Notes under the pieces: generated by a model
What the model was told of the DNA's origin: nothing
Seen by the model: the letters and a program-made list of their open reading frames with translations, nothing else
Database searches by the model: none
Shown: piece by piece, positions 9,156 to 17,675 of the stretch
Layout of the letters: every line of letters begins with the position of its first letter
Position numbering within the stretch: the first letter of the stretch is position 1
Source of the DNA: Candidatus Nitrotoga sp. LAW
GTDB taxonomy: Bacteria > Pseudomonadota > Gammaproteobacteria > Burkholderiales > Gallionellaceae
Direction of reading: 5' to 3'
Length of the DNA: 64,000 bases
Assembly: GCA_003402315.1 (NCBI GenBank)
Contig: QFXI01000010.1
Location: 40,474-104,473 of the forward strand
Translations under genes and position numbers: made by a program

Positions 9156-10358
9156 TTATTGCACCAATTCTTCGAGCCGAGAAATTTCTGCGGATCGCTC
9201 TAACCTATATTTCACGCCATCTTGACGGATAGCCAACAAATGGGTATTGATATTTTCTGGCGTCAACGCCACGCCAAAATCAGCCTCACCCGCTCCAGAT
9301 AAGCGAGCCAATATTTGATGCCCCAATTCTTTCTTGAAGTGCCCAGCTTCCCAATAATCAGGTACAACAGCCTGTTTATCGCCAACAGATGGGACAGTCT
9401 CGCGTGCGTAACGGTGATAGCCACTAAAGTCCCAAAGGGTTACCTGATCGCGGCTATGAGTAGCGATTCGCAATGTCAGCTCCCGTTTCCAATCTTCAAA
9501 CATATCCCAACAATTAGTGATACGAAAAATCTCCAGTAAGTGGGCATGATATGGATAAATAACCACCTTAACTTGGATTCCATGGGCATGAGCCGCATCC
9601 AGAATGGCGGCCACGTCCTCAAAAGCAGGAGAGGTATGAGTGCCACGGGAAAACAAATTTTTTGGACGCTTCTGATAGACGCGCATATTCTCGATATCCC
9701 GCTGCCGGAATAAATTAAAATATCCCTCATTGCGTGCAATCCGCGAGTAATCATGCATGGGATTAAATCCAGCCGCAGTTAGATGTGCAACCTCTGTCTT
9801 GCTGTGCATTCGCATGGTGTCTACACTATGCAACACAGCATTCAGGGAAGCCAGAGTGATGGCACCATCGAGCATCATCTGTAACCAGCGTTTATTATTG
9901 ATCTGTCCATCTGGCGTAATCAAAAGCCGATGAATAATGTCTGGTTCCCATTTATTACTTACATCGGGTGATACCAGAAAATCCATGAAGTCCACCCCCA
10001 GCACGATTGTTTTGGGGGGACGAGCTGCCAAGACATGCTCAAAGAGCCGGCGGGCAACACGGGTACCTGTGCCCGGCAGTGCTAAGTTATATATGGGCTG
10101 CGCTGATTCGGGCCAAGCCGCATCTTCGGGGTCGAAGCCCACTTCAGCCCGTGAGTTACCTAAAATAAGTGTGCGCGGTGAACGTTTCAATACCAGATAA
10201 GGCTTAACCAATTCGCCTTGTGCAGCACCATTAGGCTTCCAACCACCTTCACTATATGGCCGATAAAGTCCATAGGGATCGACCCAGTAATTTAATGTCA
10301 CAGCCCCTACCAACAAAATCAGTAAGGCAAGAAACCAAATACGCAAGTAGGTTGCCAT
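9156..10358 (-). CDS. SGNH/AlgJ-AlgX-like acetyl-transfer partner of MBOAT, membrane-anchored
   Basis: From the ATG at 10358 the protein is 400 residues and begins with one membrane helix (FLALLILLVGAVTLNYW). The SGNH-type nucleophile block is LILGNSRAEVGFDP, and a late EAGHFKKELGHQIL stretch supplies the histidine. Such proteins take acyl groups passed across the membrane by an MBOAT partner and put them on a polysaccharide. The start is 2 nt past the stop of the MBOAT gene. The open frame continues 75 codons upstream into the MBOAT gene, but that part lacks a membrane start and is not credible. It converges with the GT-C-like gene. Confidence 0.78.
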   Translation of the reverse strand: MATYLRIWFLALLILLVGAVTLNYWVDPYGLYRPYSEGGWKPNGAAQGELVKPYLVLKRSPRTLILGNSRAEVGFDPEDAAWPESAQPIYNLALPGTGTRVARRLFEHVLAARPPKTIVLGVDFMDFLVSPDVSNKWEPDIIHRLLITPDGQINNKRWLQMMLDGAITLASLNAVLHSVDTMRMHSKTEVAHLTAAGFNPMHDYSRIARNEGYFNLFRQRDIENMRVYQKRPKNLFSRGTHTSPAFEDVAAILDAAHAHGIQVKVVIYPYHAHLLEIFRITNCWDMFEDWKRELTLRIATHSRDQVTLWDFSGYHRYARETVPSVGDKQAVVPDYWEAGHFKKELGHQILARLSGAGEADFGVALTPENINTHLLAIRQDGVKYRLERSAEISRLEELVQ

Positions 10359-10360
10359 AA

Positions 10361-11917
10361 TCAAAACTGGTAATAGAGGAATTGCGTAGCCTGGGACAGC
10401 GAAAGTACGCCAGCTACTGCAAGTATTACCATCGCCAACCCCCAAGCAAGGGTTGTTCTCCATTCCAATCGTGCCGTAACTGCTACTGGATCGAAATCGA
10501 GCCCGGGGGAATGGCAGCGCATTAGCTCCTGGGTATTTGGCAGAAATAGCGCGATCGCTAACAGGCAGATAACCCATCCCCAAGTAAGTATGAAACGGCT
10601 GCCGCCCCCGAGAGAAAACTGTATGCCCAGATTTTCCAGTATGCCAGCTGCACCACCCAACTTTGACTGAAATATTGTCGGCAGGCTGATGCCGTGCAAT
10701 CCGACCATGCCAGAAAGCATGTTTAACGCACCTTCAAGCGTGGTTGCACGAAAGAACACCCATGCCACTACAACGGCAATAAAAGTGAAGGTCCATGCCG
10801 TCAGTTTGCCCCAAATCCCCGTATCGCCAAGATCTGGAAAATATTTTTTGCATAGGGAACGCCAGCCATGATTGATCGCCAGATACAAACCGTGCAGCCC
10901 GCCCCATAATACAAAATTCCAGGACGCTCCATGCCACAAACCGCCCAGAAGCATGGTAACCATCAGATTAATCTGCCGCCGCATGGGGCCTTTGCGATTA
11001 CCTCCTAAGGGGATATATAGATAATCCCGCAAAAAACGTGACAGGGTCATATGCCAACGGCGCCAAAAATCAATAATATTAGTTGCTTTGTAGGGCGAAT
11101 TGAAATTCAGCGGTAACACGATGCCAAACATCCTTGACAGCCCAATGGCCATGTCTGAATAGCCGGAAAAATCGAAGTACAGCTGTACGGTATAAGCCAA
11201 TGCACCACCCCATGAAGCCAGCAAATCCAGCTTTTCTCCCATATCGGCAGCATGAAAGGCAACATTGGCATAGGGTGAGACGCCATCGGCCAATACAGAT
11301 TTTTTGAACAAGCCTATGGTGAAGATAGTCAGGCCGATGGTCATATTGTCCCAAGAAAAACGATATGTCTCGAGGCGAGCGAATTGGGGCATCATTTCTT
11401 TATGATGCAGTACCGGACCGGCGATCAGATGTGGGAAATAAGTGACAAACAATAGGTAGTGGATGAAATTGTATTCCCGCGCTTTGCCCGACCAAGCATC
11501 CACCAAAAAAGCAATTTGTGTAAAAGTGAAAAATGAAATACCCAATGGCAAGAGTATGTCCTGCAGAGTCCAGCCCGTATCTAAAATACGGTTGGTCGTA
11601 TCAAGAAAGAAATTGGCGTACTTGTAATAGCCCAATAGCAGCAAGTCAGCAACAATACCGGCCGTTAGAATAAAATTCTTACGTCGATTCCGATCCGTAT
11701 CGTATTCCCGGGCGAGAGCGTAACCTATCCCATAATTGAAGAAGATTGAAGCCAGTAGCAATCCTACATAGGCGGGGTTCCAATATCCATAAAAAAACAG
11801 GGAAGCGGCACCCAACCAAGCAGCGGCAAGCTGTTGGCTATAGGCACCTAAACGGAAAAAACCAATCGCCGTCACAGGCAAAAATAGCAGCAGGAATGAA
11901 TAGGAATTGAATAGCAT
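10361..11917 (-). CDS. MBOAT-family O-acyltransferase (AlgI/DltB type), copy 1
   Basis: The 518-residue polytopic membrane protein matches the MBOAT family: RRWHMTLSRFLRDYLYIPLGG at about 286-306 and the catalytic histidine in LLGGLWHGASWNF at about 329. It is expected to move an acetyl or similar acyl group from a cytoplasmic donor to a periplasmic partner, here the SGNH-like protein encoded 2 nt downstream. It is the first of two such pairs in the locus. The target is presumably the polysaccharide made by the surrounding genes, which is inference from location. Confidence 0.92.
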   Translation of the reverse strand: MLFNSYSFLLLFLPVTAIGFFRLGAYSQQLAAAWLGAASLFFYGYWNPAYVGLLLASIFFNYGIGYALAREYDTDRNRRKNFILTAGIVADLLLLGYYKYANFFLDTTNRILDTGWTLQDILLPLGISFFTFTQIAFLVDAWSGKAREYNFIHYLLFVTYFPHLIAGPVLHHKEMMPQFARLETYRFSWDNMTIGLTIFTIGLFKKSVLADGVSPYANVAFHAADMGEKLDLLASWGGALAYTVQLYFDFSGYSDMAIGLSRMFGIVLPLNFNSPYKATNIIDFWRRWHMTLSRFLRDYLYIPLGGNRKGPMRRQINLMVTMLLGGLWHGASWNFVLWGGLHGLYLAINHGWRSLCKKYFPDLGDTGIWGKLTAWTFTFIAVVVAWVFFRATTLEGALNMLSGMVGLHGISLPTIFQSKLGGAAGILENLGIQFSLGGGSRFILTWGWVICLLAIALFLPNTQELMRCHSPGLDFDPVAVTARLEWRTTLAWGLAMVILAVAGVLSLSQATQFLYYQF

Positions 11918-12117
11918 CTTTAATATCGGGAAATGCTATTTATCTTCGTATACCTAAATCCCATCTATCGGGAGTCATATCTTTTTAGCATCTGCCACCT
12001 CGTTTCGTACCGGCCATTTAGAGAACCAGTATGATCGATTCTAATTCGTCGCCCTTAATGCGACAGAACCGTCTTTTAGGTCTGGCTGCCATAATTGCGA
12101 AAGGTAGAGCAAATCCC

Positions 12118-13953
12118 CTAGTTTTCATGATGCTGCAACCATTGCTCCAGCATCATCAGCACCCAAATCATAACGCCGTAATAAGCTGCATGTCCCGAGC
12201 GGTGTTGTTCAATCAACGCGTCCAGGTATTCTGGCCTGATATAACCTCGCCCTCGCAATGACTTCAAACTGCCATAGGTCAACTCTTGCAGTGGACGATA
12301 AGTTTGCATCCAAACGCCAAAAGGCAAACCAAATCCTTGCTTGCTCTTGGTGAGCGTTTCTTGGGGCAAAAAATCTTTGAGCGCTTCTTTGAAAAAGAAT
12401 CTAAGCTTCAACCCTTTTACTTTAAGGGAAGGGGGAAGTTGCGCTGCAAACGTGACAATATCCTCATCCAACAGAGGATAATGAACTGCTACACCTGCCA
12501 ATTCGCACATTCGGTTAACCTTGCGCAAGTCATTGTCGGCCAAGGTGAACTTTAGATCCAGATTAAGGAGGCGATTGATAGAGGAAGTGGAATCGGTACG
12601 GCCATATTCTGCTCGCAGCATTGCGTTCGGTTCTTGGTGATTCACTTGAGCCAGAAAGTCAGCAGTGAATATCTCATTCGGTGAAGTGCGATGTAAAAAA
12701 TTATAAGTTTCCAACCGATCTGGTAATGGAATTCGGGCTTGCGCGATGTAGCTTTTTAATTTTCTCAATAATGGGATATGTTCTATACCCGGCATGCCAG
12801 ACATAACAGGCTCCAATAGGCTATGTCGTAGCATTGCAGGTACAAGAGAATATGCTTCGAATATTTTTTGTTTGGCATAGCGCGCGTTTCCGCCAAAAAT
12901 TTCGTCCCCGCCGTCCCCCGCCAGCATCAGCCGAATGCCTTGCTCTTTGGCTAATTTGGCACAACAATAAGTAGGGACTGCTGATGCATTTCCAAAGGGC
13001 TCATCATAGGCTTGGGCAATCAACGGGATCGTATCAACGACATCTTGTGGCGTAACATAGTATTCATGGGCATGGGTACCAAAATGTTTGCTCGTAATCC
13101 GTGCAAATTCCATTTCATCGTAGCCTTCGGCTGCAAATCCAATAGAAAAGGTATTTGCCGGCTTAGTGGAGGATTGGGCGAGTACCCCTGCAATAGTCGA
13201 GCTGTCCGTACCACCACTTAGAAAAGCACCTACTTGCTCATCAGTGACCGACCTTTCTAGGGCGGTTTGCAGCAATTTCTTAAGGCTTTCCTGGCGTTGT
13301 ATAAAGTGGCTTTGACCCGAATCAGCATATTTCAGGTGCCAATAAAAATTGGTTTCAATTTTCCCATTTTGGAATAGCGCATACTGTCCGGGCAGTAGCT
13401 TGCGTACATTTTTATAGATACTCCCTGGAGCGGGGACGGAGTGAAAAAACAAATAATTAAAGATCGATTGAGGATCGATCACCCGCTCCATATTGGGATG
13501 AGCGACGACCCCATTTGTGCTGGTCGCGAAAATAAAATGGTCACATGGTGCGGCATAGCAAATCGAGTAAATACCCAATCGATCAATGGCGACAAAGGCC
13601 GTACCTTCCTGTGCGTTCATAACAGCAACACAGAAAGCTCCATGCATATCCTCAAGAAATGCCTTCCCTGATTTTGAATAGGCTTTAGCCACCGCAGCGG
13701 CTGAAGTTTGCTCTTGTGCTAACGCATTTAACTCATCGTTTCCCCAATATACATTGCCGATAACCGCTACCTTAAGCGAGCCTTCTTCATGGCAACTTGC
13801 CTGGTCAAATTTTGACCAAGCCGCTACTCCCTCACAACAACCGTAAAGCGACCATATGGAATCAGCTTTTTTGTCAGTCATCGCAACAACTATGGCATCG
13901 GTTATTTCCTTGGCAAGAATGGGATCCCTCTCACCACCGAGCCAACCACACAT
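12118..13953 (-). CDS. Asparagine-synthetase-like (glutamine-dependent amidotransferase) with divergent glutaminase domain
   Basis: The protein is about 611 residues with an N-terminal Ntn glutaminase-like domain and a C-terminal ATP-dependent synthetase domain with PP-loop SGGTDS near residue 246-251. The start is placed at 13953 so that Cys is residue 2, as the Ntn mechanism needs. A strong AAGGAGG sits 4-5 nt before a second ATG at 13962, which would put three extra residues ahead of the Cys. The usual RGPD and NGE glutamine-binding motifs of AsnB are not visible; the corresponding stretches read GCCEGVAAW and GNVYWGND. Such enzymes in glycan loci may amidate uronic acids. Substrate unknown. 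Confidence 0.82.
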   Translation of the reverse strand: MCGWLGGERDPILAKEITDAIVVAMTDKKADSIWSLYGCCEGVAAWSKFDQASCHEEGSLKVAVIGNVYWGNDELNALAQEQTSAAAVAKAYSKSGKAFLEDMHGAFCVAVMNAQEGTAFVAIDRLGIYSICYAAPCDHFIFATSTNGVVAHPNMERVIDPQSIFNYLFFHSVPAPGSIYKNVRKLLPGQYALFQNGKIETNFYWHLKYADSGQSHFIQRQESLKKLLQTALERSVTDEQVGAFLSGGTDSSTIAGVLAQSSTKPANTFSIGFAAEGYDEMEFARITSKHFGTHAHEYYVTPQDVVDTIPLIAQAYDEPFGNASAVPTYCCAKLAKEQGIRLMLAGDGGDEIFGGNARYAKQKIFEAYSLVPAMLRHSLLEPVMSGMPGIEHIPLLRKLKSYIAQARIPLPDRLETYNFLHRTSPNEIFTADFLAQVNHQEPNAMLRAEYGRTDSTSSINRLLNLDLKFTLADNDLRKVNRMCELAGVAVHYPLLDEDIVTFAAQLPPSLKVKGLKLRFFFKEALKDFLPQETLTKSKQGFGLPFGVWMQTYRPLQELTYGSLKSLRGRGYIRPEYLDALIEQHRSGHAAYYGVMIWVLMMLEQWLQHHEN

Positions 13954-14289
13954 TCCCTTCATGTAACCTCCTTGTTAAGGCTCACGATAAAATCTAGCAT
14001 ATCAATGCAATCACCATGTATTTCTCCCATGTATTTCTTTTATTACTTATTTCTGCATGCCAGCATGTTACTTTATAATGTTTAATTGTGGGAAACGTCG
14101 ATTTAATGATGTTAAAAAGCTACAGAGTATTATTTAAATACAGCAATCTTTTCCATCATCTATCAGAATGAGAATTCACACCTATCTTTCGATAAAGAAA
14201 CTTAACAATAAGGGCGTACGCTTTGCGTATCCTTGCCAGTTTAAGGTTCAATTTGATGGTAAATCATAAACATTTTTGAAAGATTTCAA
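13954..14289. other. Divergent intergenic control region between the asparagine-synthetase-like and sulfotransferase genes
   Basis: Roughly 330 A/T-rich bases separate the two divergent transcription units. It should hold promoters for both directions. TATAAT-like words occur (for example TTTATAATG near 14071-14080), but no -35/-10 pair is convincing. No sigma-54 GG-N10-GC site of the kind found before some exopolysaccharide genes is evident to me. The Shine-Dalgarno AAGGAGG of the minus-strand gene lies at its edge. Confidence 0.45.
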
Positions 14290-15213
14290 TTGAGTGAATT
14301 CTGGATAAAAGTCGATAAAACGCTTCGTTATCATGGGCGGCAGGTTTTACGTTCAGCACGCGATGCATGGTGGGGCATGCGCCATTTACCTGTGGAACGC
14401 CCTATTTTCGTCATCGGCTGTAGCCGGGCGGGTACCACCTTGGTGTACAAAACATTTTCTGAATCAAAGAATTTAGGCACGCTTCAGCGGGAAACGCATG
14501 ATTTCTGGACGGATATGCATCCACTGGCCAGCAAACACTGGGATACCCATGCGTTAAGCGCACAAGACGCCACCCAAAACGACAGGGATACTGTAGCCCG
14601 CTATTTTTATGCCCATACTGGTAAAACAAGATTTATCGACAAAAATAACCAGAATGGCTTATGTGTATCCTATTTATATTCCTTATTTCCTGATGCCCAT
14701 TTCGTTTACGTAAAACGCAACCCCGGTGACAACATTAATTCCCTTATCGAGGGTTGGAACAAACCAAGGGAATTCGCCACCTGGTCAAATTTATTACCGG
14801 AACAAATCACTGTCGAAAATGGACGGCATACGCAATGGTGTTTCTTCCTTGCCAATGGCTGGCGTGACTATATCAATGCATCTGTCGAGGAGGTCTGTGC
14901 ATTCCAATACAACGCGATCAACCAGGCTATTCTCGATGCCCGGCGCGTTATTCCAACGGCACAGTGGAGCGAAATTTTTTACGAAGATATAGTTCGTCAC
15001 CCGACAGACAGTTTCCGCAAGCTATTCGAGGCTAACGGCTTACCTTTTGATGCGCAACTACAGGCGCATTGCGAGAATGTACTAGACACACCTTACAACG
15101 CCTTCTCCGAAATCCGCGTGGATAAATGGAAGGATGGCCGCAATCGCGAAAAAATTGAGCGAGTGCTGGCTAAAGTTGAAGCGACCGCTTGTGCCATGGG
15201 ATATAAACTTTGA
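14290..15213 (+). CDS. PAPS-dependent sulfotransferase
   Basis: The 307-residue soluble protein has both PAPS-binding signatures: the 5'-phosphosulfate loop PIFVIGCSRAGTTLVYK starting at residue 38 and the 3'-phosphate motif VKRNPGDNINS at about 141-151. It should transfer sulfate to a hydroxyl group of a glycan in this locus. The start is TTG at 14290 with a weak upstream GAAAG; the PAPS loop position fits this start. Its stop overlaps the TTG start of the next gene. No PAPS synthesis genes are present in the window. Confidence 0.88.
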   Translation: MSEFWIKVDKTLRYHGRQVLRSARDAWWGMRHLPVERPIFVIGCSRAGTTLVYKTFSESKNLGTLQRETHDFWTDMHPLASKHWDTHALSAQDATQNDRDTVARYFYAHTGKTRFIDKNNQNGLCVSYLYSLFPDAHFVYVKRNPGDNINSLIEGWNKPREFATWSNLLPEQITVENGRHTQWCFFLANGWRDYINASVEEVCAFQYNAINQAILDARRVIPTAQWSEIFYEDIVRHPTDSFRKLFEANGLPFDAQLQAHCENVLDTPYNAFSEIRVDKWKDGRNREKIERVLAKVEATACAMGYKL

Positions 15214-16232
15214 GTCGTTTCACCCGGGTATTCCATTTATTCGGCTGGGGCAGTGTAATCGGCTTATTATTGCTGGGGCTGGCAGAAGCCTGGCTACACA
15301 CAGACGACTTCATGTATCGCTACCGTTCAGTGTTCGCCACGGGGCGCGCCATGGGTAAGCTACATTACGTAAAATCACATAATCCAACACTGCTGGTATT
15401 AGGAAATAGCCGGATAGATAATGGATTTATCCCACGAATCTTGTTGGAAGATGGTGCGGCAAATGTCTCCGGTTTCAATATGGGTATGCCGGGCGCTAAC
15501 GCGGGCATTCTTTACGGCGTAGTCAAACGTTTGGCGGATGATGGCAACCTGGGCGCAAAAGGAATACGCACCGTACTTATCGGCCTAGACGAACATCTGT
15601 TACAAGCTGAGGATAGTCTAGGGTATGGTGTGTTTTACAGTGACCCCGCATGGTTATGGCACAATCGCGATTGGCGTGGAATGCTGGCGCACAGCTTACG
15701 CCTATGGGGATTCTCCGCTAATCTGAAGCAATTGCGGGAACCGGGCAAAGCACTGGGATTTTTTCAGGCAAGTTTTACCAATACCGAACCTATCGGTGGT
15801 GGTGCAGCAATGTACTTAGGCTATCGCGCTGGTTTTGGTGGCTTGCAGGATGCAGGACAGATACGCCGGCAGCAGGAAAGTTTTGATGCGCCCCCCGACG
15901 GGGTTCAGATCGACGCGCTATTCGCCACAATTGCCCTGCTGCGACAGTATGGCGTACAGGTGGCAGTGGTATATCCTCCGCTGCTAAATCGTGAGCTTTT
16001 GTACCTCACGCCACAGCTACCGGCGGCGCGCCCCTATATCGCCGTGGCTGAACGTTTGAATGCCCAGGGTGTTCCGCAGTTGACACTAGAGACGGGTACA
16101 CAGCGCAACCCAGAAATGTTTATCAATTCCGGCCACTTGAACGATCACGGCGCGCAATATCACAGCCGCTTACTGGCACGGCAATTGCGGGCCATCTGGC
16201 CAAGCCTGTTTGTCAAAGGGGGGGGCGCATGA
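15210..16232 (+). CDS. SGNH-like membrane-anchored protein, partner of MBOAT copy 2
   Basis: The 340-residue protein starts (TTG) inside the sulfotransferase stop and has an N-terminal helix GWGSVIGLLLLGLAEAWL. The catalytic-type block LLVLGNSRIDNGF lies near residue 60-72 and the terminal Asp-His pair is in GHLNDHGAQYHS. The order of motifs matches the protein encoded at 9156-10358, so the two are paralogous in role if not closely related in sequence. It overlaps the next MBOAT gene by ATGA, a sign of tight coupling. It probably completes acyl transfer to the glycan on the outer side of the membrane. Confidence 0.76.
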   Translation: MSRFTRVFHLFGWGSVIGLLLLGLAEAWLHTDDFMYRYRSVFATGRAMGKLHYVKSHNPTLLVLGNSRIDNGFIPRILLEDGAANVSGFNMGMPGANAGILYGVVKRLADDGNLGAKGIRTVLIGLDEHLLQAEDSLGYGVFYSDPAWLWHNRDWRGMLAHSLRLWGFSANLKQLREPGKALGFFQASFTNTEPIGGGAAMYLGYRAGFGGLQDAGQIRRQQESFDAPPDGVQIDALFATIALLRQYGVQVAVVYPPLLNRELLYLTPQLPAARPYIAVAERLNAQGVPQLTLETGTQRNPEMFINSGHLNDHGAQYHSRLLARQLRAIWPSLFVKGGGA

Positions 16233-17668
16233 TTTTCAGCAGCATGAGCTTCATAATGTTTCTGTTAGCGGTGTTATTCCTCTATGCCGCCACCGATAAC
16301 TACCGCCAGCGTGCCGCTATCATTCTGGTAGCGAGCTTGGTGTTTTATGGGTCGTGGAAACCCTCCTACCTGCTTTTGCTGATAGCCTCGCTTACCCTCA
16401 ACTATGGCTTTTACCGCATCCTCCAGCATAGCCCCTCCCGCGCCTGGCTCAGCCTGGCTTTAGTGATTAATCTTGGCATACTGGTTTTTTTCAAATATCT
16501 GGGGCTGTTTTTCGAGACCCTCATCACCATGGGTGGCTATTTCCAATTCCCCGTACCTGTCGAATCACCTAGTTGGGCACAATGGGCACTACCACTGGGA
16601 GTTAGTTTTTATACTTTCCATATGCTCTCGGTGATGATCGACGTGTACCGGGGCGATTGGGTACGCCCCATCAGCTTCCGCGCCTGGAGCATGTATGTCA
16701 CCTTTTTCCCACATATGATTGCCGGCCCCATACTGCGTGCCAGCGAATTAGTGGAACAACTGGAAAAACTCGAACCACTAAAACTGGATGCGGTGCGGCT
16801 GGGTGCGCTAATTTTTATCGGCGGACTTATCAAAAAAACACTTTTGGCTGACAATCTGGCGGGGCTTGTGGAGCCACTATATGCCCACCCGGAGCAGTTA
16901 AATTTTTTCACTTCCTGGCTCGCCACACTGGCCTTCGCCTTACAGATTTATTTCGATTTTTCCGGGTACAGCGAGATGGCCGTTGGTCTCGCCCGTATGT
17001 TTGGTGTTACCCTTCCACGCAACTTTCTCTACCCTTACATTAGCCGCAGCGTCAAGGAATTCTGGCAACGCTGGCACATTACCCTGTCGCGTTGGCTCAG
17101 GGATTACCTCTATATTTCATTAGGCGGTTCGCATTGCTCCTTTCCGCGCAACATGGGCAATCTCATGATTACCATGTTATTGGGTGGCTTATGGCACGGT
17201 GCGGGCTGGAATTTTGTGTTCTGGGGTTTCTTGCATGGAAGTTACCTGATAGGACATCGTTTGTTACTTCATGTTTACACTTGGGCAGGCGTTACGACAG
17301 GTTCAATTACTGATCGCACCCTGTCTTGGCTGGGCTGGCCCCTTACCTTCATTTTAGTGTGCTTTACCTGGGTATTTTTCCGCGCCAACACCTTCCCCGA
17401 TGCTTGGCACATTAGTGCAACTATGCTGGGCCTGGCCCAGCCCAATGGGACAATTCATGTTATTCGCCTCTCGGAACAAATGATCATCGCTGCAGCCTTA
17501 TTGGTGGCATTGCTGGAACCACATATCGTGGCGTGGTTTCAACGGCAAGGCCCCCTCAATTGGTGGCGGGTAGCCAGTCCTGTGCGTGGTTTTGCATATG
17601 CGGCGCTGGTACTGGCATTAGTAGTGTTTGGCGGCGACACCCAGAAATTCATCTATTTTGATTTCTAA
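16229..17668 (+). CDS. MBOAT-family O-acyltransferase, copy 2
   Basis: The 479-residue polytopic protein has the MBOAT signatures QRWHITLSRWLRDYLYISLGG at about 280-300 and the catalytic histidine at about 323 in LLGGLWHGAGWNF. It starts in a 4-bp overlap with the SGNH-like gene, so the pair forms one acyl-transfer unit, here with the SGNH gene first rather than second as in copy 1. Having two pairs suggests two different acylation positions or acyl groups on the polymer. Confidence 0.92.
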   Translation: MIFSSMSFIMFLLAVLFLYAATDNYRQRAAIILVASLVFYGSWKPSYLLLLIASLTLNYGFYRILQHSPSRAWLSLALVINLGILVFFKYLGLFFETLITMGGYFQFPVPVESPSWAQWALPLGVSFYTFHMLSVMIDVYRGDWVRPISFRAWSMYVTFFPHMIAGPILRASELVEQLEKLEPLKLDAVRLGALIFIGGLIKKTLLADNLAGLVEPLYAHPEQLNFFTSWLATLAFALQIYFDFSGYSEMAVGLARMFGVTLPRNFLYPYISRSVKEFWQRWHITLSRWLRDYLYISLGGSHCSFPRNMGNLMITMLLGGLWHGAGWNFVFWGFLHGSYLIGHRLLLHVYTWAGVTTGSITDRTLSWLGWPLTFILVCFTWVFFRANTFPDAWHISATMLGLAQPNGTIHVIRLSEQMIIAAALLVALLEPHIVAWFQRQGPLNWWRVASPVRGFAYAALVLALVVFGGDTQKFIYFDF

Positions 17669-17675
17669 GATTACG

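Noticed and set aside
10359..10583. 75-codon N-terminal extension of the SGNH-like protein into the MBOAT gene
   Set aside because: The extension is a shadow of the MBOAT coding sequence; a proper membrane-helix start lies at 10358.
12031..12261. 76-codon plus-strand frame overlapping the 3' end of the asparagine-synthetase-like gene
   Set aside because: Mostly antisense to the synthetase coding sequence, with no domain or ribosome site.
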